The notes beneath the pieces are model-generated. The model worked only from the letters and a program-made list of their open reading frames with translations, was not told the origin of the DNA and ran no database searches. Below, piece after piece: positions 56,047 through 63,519 of a stretch of 64,000 nucleotides of DNA; position 1 is the first letter of the stretch; every line of letters starts with the position of its first letter. The position numbers and the translations under genes were made by a program. This DNA is from Candidatus Dojkabacteria bacterium (GTDB taxonomy: Bacteria; Patescibacteria; Dojkabacteria; SC72), in the NCBI GenBank assembly GCA_023229785.1, contig JALNYV010000004.1, positions 1-64,000 on the forward strand, in the 5' to 3' direction.

Positions 56047-57210
56047 ATGAATGGACGAAAAAGAATTGATGAAGCTTATAGCCAAATGCCAGTTCTAAGC
56101 GCTATAAAGGCAGATTTTGAGCGTAGGAAGCCTTTAAAAGGCATAAGAGTTGGGGCATGTCTTCATTTGACCGTGCAAACCGCTGTGCTCTTGGAAACAT
56201 TAGCCGCTGGGGGTGCTGAGGTAGAAGCATGCGCATCCAATCCTCTATCAACGCAAGACGATATTGTGGAAGCTTTGAATCAGGAAGGAATGCTTGTTTT
56301 TGGAGAGCATGGGGAAAATCAAGTAAAATATGAAGAAGATTTGTTGTCAGTGGCAATGTCTTTTCCACAGATTGTGATTGACGATGGTGGTGATCTTACT
56401 GGTATGATTCATAAAGTTATTAAGAAAGAAGAAAAGTTTCCTTTTGGCGGTCTTGAAGAAACCACGACTGGGGTTAGCGTGATAAGGAAAATGGAAAAAG
56501 AAGGAAAGTTAAAATATCCTATAATCGCGGTTAATGACACACGGGTTAAAAATTTATTTGACAACCATTTTGGAACAGGACAATCAACAATTGATGGAAT
56601 TTTAAGAGCAACGAATGTATTGTTGGCAGGGAAGACGATGGTGATTGCGGGATTTGGGCATTGTGGCTCTGGTCTGGCTGATCGAGCAAGGGGAATGGGG
56701 TGTAATGTAATTATAACCGAGATTGATCCAGTGAAAGCTCTGCAAGCTCACATGAGCGGATTTATGGTAATGCCAATGTCAGAGGCGGCAAAGGTGGGAG
56801 ATATCTTCGTAACAGTGACAGGGAATAGGGATGTTATCGTGGATTGGCATATGGAAGACATGAAACCAAGCGTAATTTTGGCTAATTCTGGTCATTTTGA
56901 TGTAGAAATAGATGTAGGAGCAGCAAAAGCAAGAAATTTGAATATTTTAGGGGAAGGAAGATTAGTAAACCTTGCATGCGCAGAAGGGCATCCAAGCGAG
57001 GTAATGGACATGAGCTTTTCAGCTCAGGCTTTGTGTGCTGAGTACCTGATAAATAATGTATTGAGTGTGAATAATGTATCAAAGTTAAAGTTAGGAGTGC
57101 TTGAAGTGCCTAAAGAGATAGATCAGAGGGTTGCAGAGTTAAAGTTGGAAGCATTTGAAATAACAATTGATAAATTAACAGATGTACAAAAGGAATATCT
57201 AGGTCTATGA
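56047..57210 (+). CDS. ahcY: S-adenosylhomocysteinase
   Basis: A 387-aa enzyme. LKGIRVGACLHLTVQTAVLLETLAAGGAEV, CASNPLSTQDD, DDGGDLTGM, EETTTGVSVIRKM, VNDTRVKNLFDN (the NDSxTK-like active site, here NDTRVK), FGTGQSTIDGI, and the NAD-binding loop VIAGFGHCGSGLADRARGMG are in family order. It hydrolyses SAH to adenosine and homocysteine, relieving inhibition of methyltransferases. Somewhat shorter than the usual 410-430. It forms, with metK, a SAM cycle; the gene overlaps the kinase by 4 nt. Confidence 0.95.
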   Translation: MNGRKRIDEAYSQMPVLSAIKADFERRKPLKGIRVGACLHLTVQTAVLLETLAAGGAEVEACASNPLSTQDDIVEALNQEGMLVFGEHGENQVKYEEDLLSVAMSFPQIVIDDGGDLTGMIHKVIKKEEKFPFGGLEETTTGVSVIRKMEKEGKLKYPIIAVNDTRVKNLFDNHFGTGQSTIDGILRATNVLLAGKTMVIAGFGHCGSGLADRARGMGCNVIITEIDPVKALQAHMSGFMVMPMSEAAKVGDIFVTVTGNRDVIVDWHMEDMKPSVILANSGHFDVEIDVGAAKARNLNILGEGRLVNLACAEGHPSEVMDMSFSAQALCAEYLINNVLSVNNVSKLKLGVLEVPKEIDQRVAELKLEAFEITIDKLTDVQKEYLGL

Positions 57211-57740
57211 GAATTTTAATAATCGGAGCTCAAGGAACAGGAAAAACTACATTGGCTAATGATATTGTGTCGGCTAACCCAGAGTTAAAACTGCTCCCAG
57301 AGGTGGCAAGGATGGCACTTGCCGCAGGATTTAAACTGGATAAAAGCGCGGACTTTGAAACGGAATTATGGATTGCCCTAACTCAGATTGGAATGGAAGA
57401 TAAAGCAGGGGATAATTGGGTGGCAGACAGGGGACTGGTAGATCTCTTGGCTTATGTGATAAATCTGTTTCCAGAAGACGAACATTTGATGAATATAATC
57501 CAGAGAATGTTGGAAAAGCGCCTAAAGACTTACGATTTGGTGATCTATCTACCAACAGGGGAATTTCCATTGGTAGAAGATGGGGTAAGGCTTATTGATT
57601 ATGATTTTCAGGAATCCATTGACTTGGCAATAAGGCAGATAATTGACAGATATGGGATAAGTGTGGTGAAAATAACAGGAAAGCCAAAGGAAAGGCTATC
57701 ATTAGCGATTTTTGCAATTAAAACAATTAATAAGGAATAA
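57207..57740 (+). CDS. P-loop (deoxy)nucleoside/nucleotide kinase-like protein
   Basis: A 177-aa protein with Walker A IGAQGTGKTTLA, LLPEVARMA, WVADRGLVDLLAYV (the (D/E)R signature after the second strand) and LVIYLPTGEFPL. This matches AAA_28/NadR-type small kinases. The substrate is not evident; adenosine released by the SAH hydrolase next door is a tempting candidate. Coupled to ahcY by an ATGA overlap. Confidence 0.75.
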   Translation: MRILIIGAQGTGKTTLANDIVSANPELKLLPEVARMALAAGFKLDKSADFETELWIALTQIGMEDKAGDNWVADRGLVDLLAYVINLFPEDEHLMNIIQRMLEKRLKTYDLVIYLPTGEFPLVEDGVRLIDYDFQESIDLAIRQIIDRYGISVVKITGKPKERLSLAIFAIKTINKE

Positions 57741-57747
57741 TAATTTT

Positions 57748-58110
57748 ATGCTACAAAAGCAATATTTGGAGAAGTTTAGAGAAAGACTAGAGGAGGCATA
57801 TAAGCTGACGAGGGCAAAGAACTCTGATTATGCAAAGGAAGCAGACGCTTTTGCTAATTTCACCCAAGCAGAAAAATTGGGGGTTTGTACGACAGAACAG
57901 GGGATATTAGTACGGATGAGCGATAAACTGCAGAGAGCTGTAAATCTGCTATCTAAGGGTCCAGACGTCAAATCTGAGTCAATGAACGATACATTGATGG
58001 ATTTAGCGGTATACGCGCTAATTCTGAGCATATACGTGGAATGGAAAGGGCAACAGATAAATAATCCAGAAGTGATGGTAGCCACGTTTAAAAGAGCATT
58101 AAGTAAATAA
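57748..58110 (+). CDS. DUF1599-like nucleotide-modification-associated protein
   Basis: A 120-aa helical protein: FRERLEEAYKLTRAKNSDYAKEADAFANFTQAEKLG, GILVRMSDKLQRAVNLLSK and MNDTLMDLAVYALIL. The KNxDYA...AFxNF, RxxDKxxR and DTLxDLAxYA pattern is that of DUF1599 (nucleotide modification associated domain 1), an all-alpha NTP-pyrophosphatase-like fold. It may sanitise or modify nucleotides. Last clearly functional gene of the SAM-cycle group. Confidence 0.75.
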   Translation: MLQKQYLEKFRERLEEAYKLTRAKNSDYAKEADAFANFTQAEKLGVCTTEQGILVRMSDKLQRAVNLLSKGPDVKSESMNDTLMDLAVYALILSIYVEWKGQQINNPEVMVATFKRALSK

Positions 58111-58118
58111 AACTAGGT

Positions 58119-58349
58119 ATGAACATAATTAAAAGAATTTATGAGGTAGCTAAGATGGCAATAACTGGGGAAAAGGAAGTGATAAAGGTGAGCATGAATT
58201 TTAGAACAGGGAAGATGGTGACAGAGGTTAAGATTATAGGGTTATTAAGAGAAAGTAAGGAGACAGCAGAAACATTCTGTGATGCAATGGATCAGATGAT
58301 AGAGAATCTAAGGTATGAGTGTGGAGTCTCTAAGAGGACAGATAAATGA
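58119..58349 (+). CDS. hypothetical protein
   Basis: A 76-aa protein with a basic start, beta strands (EVIKVSMNFRTGKMVTEVKIIG) and a C-terminal helix (TAETFCDAMDQMIENL). No family recognised. Follows the DUF1599-like gene after 8 nt. Confidence 0.5.
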   Translation: MNIIKRIYEVAKMAITGEKEVIKVSMNFRTGKMVTEVKIIGLLRESKETAETFCDAMDQMIENLRYECGVSKRTDK

Positions 58350-58423
58350 TTACAACAAAGCGTCCCCAATTTGTCAAGTGACGAATTCTAAGATGATTAA
58401 GGATAAGAAAGGAAAAAGTTTAT

Positions 58424-58648
58424 ATGGCAACTGAAGATGGAGAGGTAGACGAATATTATAAGAGACAAGCAAGGGAGTATGTAGACTTACTATTTGATAA
58501 AGGATTCTTAGACGAGAATCTAAGTAGAGAAGCAATAAGGTGGTTGGAGGATTATAGTGCTTATATACTACAATCGGCAGTAAGATCATCAATTAAAGCA
58601 CATGATTTAGTAAGGAGCTTAAGGGAGAAGGAAGTAAAGAAATTGTAG
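58424..58648 (+). CDS. hypothetical protein
   Basis: A 74-aa charged helical protein (YKRQAREYVDLLFDKGFLDE, AIRWLEDYSAYILQSAVRSS). An AGGAAAAAG site precedes the ATG. No family recognised. Last + strand gene before a 549-nt intergenic region. Confidence 0.5.
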   Translation: MATEDGEVDEYYKRQAREYVDLLFDKGFLDENLSREAIRWLEDYSAYILQSAVRSSIKAHDLVRSLREKEVKKL

Positions 58649-58763
58649 GGTGTCAAGAACAGCGAGACCCCTGAAAGGGTCGAGCGCTAGCTTTGATTAG
58701 GTATTAAGCCCTAGGTACTGATCGCTACGAAAGCCCTACATATTAAGCACTAAGCAGGACGAA

Positions 58764-58784
58764 AGCCCCACCAAAGGTGGGGCT
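58764..58784 (+). terminator. GC-rich hairpin in convergent intergenic region
   Basis: AGCCCCACC-aaa-GGTGGGGCT, a perfect 9-bp stem. No strong U-run. It follows 115 nt of non-coding sequence that also holds a GACCC/GGGTC hairpin (58666). Likely ends plus-strand transcription. Confidence 0.55.
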
Positions 58785-58855
58785 GAAAGTTCGACCCCAT
58801 CCTTATAAAAACCTCAAAATGCTGAAAAAAGCAGTTTCCCCAGTAAAATCACTAC

Positions 58856-58885
58856 TTGACATACTAGTTTTTAATATTTTATACT
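58856..58885 (+). promoter_or_regulatory. promoter of orphan small RNA
   Basis: TTGACA (58856-58861), 18 bp, TATACT (58880-58885). No gene follows on this strand; the predicted start near 58892 leads into a short terminated RNA. Confidence 0.6.
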
Positions 58886-58891
58886 TTAAAT

Positions 58892-58970
58892 ATCTCCTTA
58901 TTGATTGTGTAAGTTTGGAGAAAGACGCTTTCGGAAGGCAAATCAGGCCTTTTAGGGGGCGTTTTTCTTA
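58892..58970 (+). ncRNA. small RNA candidate with own promoter and terminator
   Basis: About 75 nt from the predicted start to GCGTTTTTCTT. TCTCC (58893) pairs with GGAGA (58917). The terminator is AAGACGC/GCGTTTT enclosing AAGGC/GCCTT. No meaningful frame within it. Function unknown; it could be antisense or protein-binding. Confidence 0.45.
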
Positions 58971-58984
58971 TTTTACGTCAAAAC

Positions 58985-59000
58985 TTGACAGATTTGTCAA
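58985..59000. repeat. inverted repeat TTGACA/TGTCAA
   Basis: TTGACA-gatt-TGTCAA is a 16-bp inverted repeat built from two facing -35-like elements in the convergent intergenic region. Possibly an operator. Confidence 0.35.
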
Positions 59001-59043
59001 AAAATACGACTTTTAGGAAAGATTTCTCGGGTTTTTTGACTTT

Positions 59044-59106
59044 TAGTGGCTTATGTAAGCCAAATAGCATTACAACATATTTGTAAAAATAGTGGCTTAT
59101 GTAAGC
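59044..59106 (+). repeat. two direct repeats of 17 bp with internal dyad
   Basis: TAGTGGCTTATGTAAGC occurs at 59044-59060 and again at 59090-59106, 46 bp apart. Each contains the dyad GCTTA-TG-TAAGC. Spacing near 4.4 helical turns suits cooperative protein binding. No gene on either strand covers them. Confidence 0.75.
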
Positions 59107-59165
59107 GGATTGCGTTTTGGCTCAATTTCCCAAGGTTTTTGAGGATGTTTCATGTAAAACAAAAA

Positions 59166-59191
59166 AATAAGAGGTATTGAAACCTCTTATT
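59166..59191 (-). terminator. intrinsic terminator of amidoligase operon
   Basis: AATAAGAGGT-attgaa-ACCTCTTATT, a perfect 10-bp stem. On the minus strand it is followed by seven T, right after the stop of the 72-aa gene. Confidence 0.85.
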
Positions 59192-59197
59192 TAAGCT

Positions 59198-59416
59198 TTA
59201 TTTTTTGTTTCTTTGCTTCTCTGCGAACTCTTTCCTGATTTTATGGAGATTATGGAAGACAGAGAAAGCTTGACTTACTGTTAAGTTAAGAATGCTTTTT
59301 GTTTTTTTATTTCGTTGACTATGCAGTACGATTATCGCACTGTCCTTTTTCTTATCTATTGTGATTTCTGCTTCAATATCTGGGAATAATTCTACGGATA
59401 ATGTTTTTCTACTCAT
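59198..59416 (-). CDS. hypothetical small protein ending amidoligase operon
   Basis: A 72-aa basic protein: beta-rich first half (SVELFPDIEAEITIDKKKDSAIIVL), helical second half. No family recognised. Its start overlaps the amidoligase stop by 8 nt. Confidence 0.55.
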   Translation of the reverse strand: MSRKTLSVELFPDIEAEITIDKKKDSAIIVLHSQRNKKTKSILNLTVSQAFSVFHNLHKIRKEFAEKQRNKK

Positions 59417-61544
59417 TGTTGTTTTCTCCTGTATCAGCTATTATAGTTCCAGATTCATTAGATTCTCCTGCTGTGTGTAGATAAGCCTCGAGTGTATGTC
59501 GGTCAAATATTGCTGGGGCATAATTAGCAGTTCTCCATTCTCCTATGTCTCTTTCGTAATTAGGTAGTTCTGGAATATGGTTTGCTAAGAGAGCTGTATG
59601 AAAGATTGTTATTTGTAGTACAGATATTCTGGTATTAGTCTCTCGTTGTATTATTTCCATATCGTTTTCGTTTAATGGTGCTGTCCAGTGATGTTCACGG
59701 AAGAAGGTTACAAGTCTGTCATATTGTTCGTCTGTATATGTCATGTCATCTATTGCTCTTGTAATGCGAGTTGCTTGAGTGTGTACTTCAAAAGCGCCTT
59801 CAGTTTCCGTATCTTGTGTGCTTGGAGTGATGGAGTCCTCATATTCCGTATTTATTTCGTTTAGGTACAGATGTTGTTGTCTTTCTGGAACTGGTAAATG
59901 TGGAGATTTTTTGTATTTACGGAATTCCATTTTGAGGAAGTTTTCCAGTTTGGTTGACAGTTTGAATATCTTGGCTATCTTTTTAATTGTTTTTTCTGTG
60001 GTAGAAGAGTTTTTGCTAATGTGCTCTACTTGTTTGACATCGAAGCCGTTGATGATATTCATGACGATACGAGATACGATTTCTGCCCAATTGTAGATAT
60101 AATCAAAGTCAATGATGGCTGGGAAATATCGAAGCTCTAATGTTCCTTTTTGGAATAAGGCATGAAGATTGCATCCGATGTATCTTCCGACATAGTAATG
60201 TTCTCGTTTATCTATGTCCATGTTTGTTTTTCGATATTTTCCTTGTCCGAAGGAAATTGGATCTCCATGATTATCGTAATGTGTTTCACGATGATTCCCA
60301 TCGCTTCTTTGGATTTGTTTTTTCCAGAAGTTTGAGTAATACCAGTAATCGAGTTTGAGATCGGGGGTGATATCTTTCTCGTTGAAGTATTTGGAGATTG
60401 GGTAGCAGTATTTGTTGTTCCTTCGTTCAATTGGAAGACATGCGAAGATGAATGGTTCGAGCCAGTAGAAAGCTCTGAAAATGTCTCTGATGATTTGAGG
60501 ATTATCAGCATTCATTTTTCCATGAGATAGATGTAAATGTAGTCCGCATGATTTATCTGCTGTCCATTTGAAGTCTTTTAGTGTTTGTATGAGTTTCTGT
60601 ATTTTGTCCCAACCTTTTTTATGCTTGACGACTGGCGGAAGGAATTCCATACCTTCTCCGACAATTGAACCATCCCGTACGATTTTTGTATCAGGAAGTT
60701 CTGTAGATAATAGTCTATTTGGTTGATCAACGAAGTAATGTCCAGCTTGGGCTTCTAGTTCTACTCCGATGTAGATTTTATCATGAACTGGTGGAGCTGA
60801 AGGAGAAGGCCTGTTGCCCATTTCTTGGAGAACTTTTTGTCTTAAGGAATTTTGAATTATTGGAAGACTGCGGTGTGGATATTGACGTGAGAGAGGTGTG
60901 GGTGTATTTGTATTGCTATCGTAAGTGGGAGATCTTCTTAACATAATCCGTCCGTTAGATACATCATTTCCAAAGTCCCTTGGATTCATGTCTATTTCTG
61001 TGGTAGCTACATTTACGCTTGTAATTCTAGTAGTGCTTGCCGTAAGAACGCTTAATTTTAGAGAATTGTGGAATAAGAGGCCAGAATATGCTGACTTGAA
61101 AGCATTGTCATTGACACAATCAGGGCATATATAGATGGATCTTGTTCCTGTTAATACTTCTGTGATTTCATCTACACCATAGAGAGTTTCGCAAGTTGCA
61201 CATCTGATGAAATGTTCAGATATGCAGTCATTACAGTAGTAGTCATCATCTATTTCGTGGTATGATTCAAAGTCCATATCAAAGTTGTTTTCACAATAAG
61301 CGCAATAGAAAGAATAATTTTCAAAGCATGATTCACACCATCTTTTTTCTCCATCTGCTGTTTCGACGTAATGCATGTAATCTGATTCTGTTTCTTCATC
61401 ACATCGTTGGCATATTATTACTTCTTCTTCATTGTTTTCTTCATCGTCTATATCGACTGTTAAGAAGTCGTCTACTTCTTGTCCGTTATTATCCTGTGGT
61501 GGTTGGGGTGTCGTCGTATTGGCAGCTGTGTGTCTTCTTGGCAT
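59409..61544 (-). CDS. amidoligase (COOH-NH2 ligase) with N-terminal zinc fingers
   Basis: A 711-aa protein. Residues 1-40 are disordered and acidic. Residues 43-145 hold at least eight CxxC or CxxxC pairs (CQRC, CESC, CAYC, CNDC, CATC, CPDC), a run of zinc ribbons. From about 256 the Amidoligase_2 pattern follows: IGVELEAQ, DGSIVGEGMEFLPP, SCGLHLHLSH, RYIGCNLHALFQKGTLELRYFPA. This glutamine-synthetase-like fold ligates amines to carboxylates using ATP. Neighbours include a glutamine amidotransferase that could supply ammonia. Zinc fingers may bring it to a protein or nucleic-acid target. AAGGAAAC site before the ATG. Confidence 0.82.
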   Translation of the reverse strand: MPRRHTAANTTTPQPPQDNNGQEVDDFLTVDIDDEENNEEEVIICQRCDEETESDYMHYVETADGEKRWCESCFENYSFYCAYCENNFDMDFESYHEIDDDYYCNDCISEHFIRCATCETLYGVDEITEVLTGTRSIYICPDCVNDNAFKSAYSGLLFHNSLKLSVLTASTTRITSVNVATTEIDMNPRDFGNDVSNGRIMLRRSPTYDSNTNTPTPLSRQYPHRSLPIIQNSLRQKVLQEMGNRPSPSAPPVHDKIYIGVELEAQAGHYFVDQPNRLLSTELPDTKIVRDGSIVGEGMEFLPPVVKHKKGWDKIQKLIQTLKDFKWTADKSCGLHLHLSHGKMNADNPQIIRDIFRAFYWLEPFIFACLPIERRNNKYCYPISKYFNEKDITPDLKLDYWYYSNFWKKQIQRSDGNHRETHYDNHGDPISFGQGKYRKTNMDIDKREHYYVGRYIGCNLHALFQKGTLELRYFPAIIDFDYIYNWAEIVSRIVMNIINGFDVKQVEHISKNSSTTEKTIKKIAKIFKLSTKLENFLKMEFRKYKKSPHLPVPERQQHLYLNEINTEYEDSITPSTQDTETEGAFEVHTQATRITRAIDDMTYTDEQYDRLVTFFREHHWTAPLNENDMEIIQRETNTRISVLQITIFHTALLANHIPELPNYERDIGEWRTANYAPAIFDRHTLEAYLHTAGESNESGTIIADTGENNNE

Positions 61545-61944
61545 AAAATTGTTTCCTTACGAGCATGTGTCTTTTGAAGGTTAATTTGTTATAGCTTTCT
61601 GGAAAAGCCTTTTTAAACAGCCAGATCGACCAACGACAGGCTGTTGTTTCTGAGGGTCCATATAGATGATGGGCAAATTCGTGTAAGGCGGTTATTAATG
61701 AGTCGCCTGATAAACAAATCATTTTTTGTTTTGGTATGTAGCAATCTCCGTTTTTTGTGGGAGTGTTGAATACAGAGATGGATGTTTTATAGAATTTTGC
61801 TAAGTTATGCAAGAGTTGTTTGTTTTGATTGTAGGTATGTTTTTTGTTTGCTTTGTACCACGTCTGAAGAATTCTTATAGCTCCCTTGCGGAAAGTAACA
61901 GGAGAGGAAAGAATTGTATGTTTTGTAGGATAGTTTATAATCAT
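61489..61944 (-). CDS. zincin-like metalloprotease of amidoligase operon
   Basis: A 151-aa protein with ITALHEFAHHLYG, an extended HExxHH motif, and SETTACRWSIWLFKKAFPES, where a downstream Glu may complete the site. SprT/WSS1-like small zincins have this look. ATG 61944 follows AGGAAAAC and overlaps the upstream stop (ATGA), so it is preferred to ATG 61965. Its C-terminus overlaps the amidoligase start by 56 nt. Confidence 0.65.
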   Translation of the reverse strand: MIINYPTKHTILSSPVTFRKGAIRILQTWYKANKKHTYNQNKQLLHNLAKFYKTSISVFNTPTKNGDCYIPKQKMICLSGDSLITALHEFAHHLYGPSETTACRWSIWLFKKAFPESYNKLTFKRHMLVRKQFYAKKTHSCQYDDTPTTTG

Positions 61945-62267
61945 AGAATTGTTTTCCTGTCGCATGTTATTAATTCTTCATTGTCTGTTGATGGTATAAC
62001 ATAGCCTTCTTCAATTGAGAATTCTATTTCCGCAATTATACTTTGTAATTCTTTCCGCATTTTGTATACTGTAACTGTACAGTCACTAACAGAGACAGAA
62101 TTGTTAAGTTCTTCTAGTTGTCTAACAAAGTCTACTAGAATTTCATTTAATCTGTCGTAAGTGGTTCCTTTCCAAGTTTCATCTAGCTTAAAAGGGATTT
62201 CTACATGGATATCGTCTAAAGACGATGTTGATTGATCGTTGGGTTGTTGGAATGCGGTTGTATTCAT
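61941..62267 (-). CDS. hypothetical protein of amidoligase operon
   Basis: A 108-aa acidic protein (DIHVEIPFKLDETWKGTTYDRL, FVRQLEELNNSVSVSDCTV, ELQSIIAEIEFSIEEG). No family recognised. Lies between the amidotransferase and the zincin with tight spacing. Confidence 0.55.
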   Translation of the reverse strand: MNTTAFQQPNDQSTSSLDDIHVEIPFKLDETWKGTTYDRLNEILVDFVRQLEELNNSVSVSDCTVTVYKMRKELQSIIAEIEFSIEEGYVIPSTDNEELITCDRKTIL

Positions 62268-62277
62268 GGGTGTGTTG

Positions 62278-63519
62278 TTAATAACCTCTTCCTTCTGCCA
62301 TCAATTCGTATTCTTCTTCATCTTGAATTTTTTGTATGTCTTCTAACCATGTGTACATTAATTCTGTTATAGTGGTGATTTTCTTTTGGGCTTCAGCTAA
62401 TTCCGTTCCTTTTGCGACTAAGTCGATGAATTCAGTTAATTCATCTTCTAATTCTTGTTCCGCATCCAAGAATGCTTGATTTAATCTATCGGTTGATGTA
62501 TTTTCTTCGTCTTCTTGTCCCAGTGTTTCTATGATAGGATTTGTGGAAGGAAGAGTTGGAGTTTCTAAGTGTGTTGGGGTGTTTTCAGTAACAGTAACTG
62601 CTTTGGAGTTGTAGGTCGGTGTTGTGTAGTATGGTTTAATCTCTAAATCAAATGAAATTTGAGGGTATTTTTGGTTGAGTAGATCAATTACGAATATTTT
62701 GTCTGTATCGATTGGTTCTCCTTTGCCTTCAGATGATATAGAGATATGATTGCTATCTCTTGATAGTCTGAGTGGATTGCTATTTCGTCCGAAGAATAGC
62801 TTTTCTGGTTTATCAGTGTCTTTGTTGATTGCTAAGCCTACGAAAGCAGCTCCACCCTTTGCTTCGATCTTGTCAGTTAATCCTTCCATGTAACAAGCAA
62901 GGTCAATGGCCAGTGCTTCTGAGTCGTTGAATTTTCCACTATCTAATTCTGTTTGGTAGTGATATCCGATTGTTTCTTGTTCGAATATCTTGTCCCCGAG
63001 TTCCATGGCTTTGTCAAACAGGAAGTTTTCTTCATCGTCGAAACATTCTTTTGGGAATAGCTTGTATTTCATCAGTTCCTTCATTTGTTTTTCTTTATCT
63101 GTCCATGTTTTAACGGTTGTGTTTAGCCATTCATCGGCTAATTCTTGAAAGAATTTGTCATGTTCTGTTTTTCTTTCGTTTGAATTGCCGATCATACCAT
63201 TGTGGGTGATTAGGTAATCGCGTTTAAACAGTTCATGAGTGACTAGGATTGGGTGAGTTTGTCCTGAGTAATTAGGAGTGGAGGTTGGTTGTCTATGATG
63301 AGCCAATATCATGGTTGAAGCATTGAGTTTTGGCTGTAGGTCAATTAAGAAGTTTATTTCATCAGTTGATTTAAATCGTTCTATTGTCCCGTCTTTCTTT
63401 AACAATGCTATTCCAAATCCTTCTGTTCCGCGGCTTCTTTGGTCTTCGAATTGTTCAATTACGTAGCGATTTACTGGAATGTTGTTGTTGAGTGATTTGG
63501 CGAAAATGATTCCACACAT
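62278..63519 (-). CDS. class II glutamine amidotransferase
   Basis: A 413-aa Ntn-hydrolase. MCGIIFAKS supplies the N-terminal catalytic Cys after Met removal. QRSRGTEGFGIALL, ILAHHRQPTSTPN and LITHNGMIGN match the GATase II glutamine site. The last 120 residues are acidic and helical and replace the synthase or isomerase domain of GlmS or PurF. It releases ammonia from glutamine, probably for the amidoligase in the same operon. AAAGGAC site before the ATG. Confidence 0.9.
   Translation of the reverse strand: MCGIIFAKSLNNNIPVNRYVIEQFEDQRSRGTEGFGIALLKKDGTIERFKSTDEINFLIDLQPKLNASTMILAHHRQPTSTPNYSGQTHPILVTHELFKRDYLITHNGMIGNSNERKTEHDKFFQELADEWLNTTVKTWTDKEKQMKELMKYKLFPKECFDDEENFLFDKAMELGDKIFEQETIGYHYQTELDSGKFNDSEALAIDLACYMEGLTDKIEAKGGAAFVGLAINKDTDKPEKLFFGRNSNPLRLSRDSNHISISSEGKGEPIDTDKIFVIDLLNQKYPQISFDLEIKPYYTTPTYNSKAVTVTENTPTHLETPTLPSTNPIIETLGQEDEENTSTDRLNQAFLDAEQELEDELTEFIDLVAKGTELAEAQKKITTITELMYTWLEDIQKIQDEEEYELMAEGRGY

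Noticed and set aside
58777..59016. 79-codon open frame in the convergent region
   Set aside because: It runs through the sRNA promoter and terminator, lacks a start signal and has no protein-like pattern.
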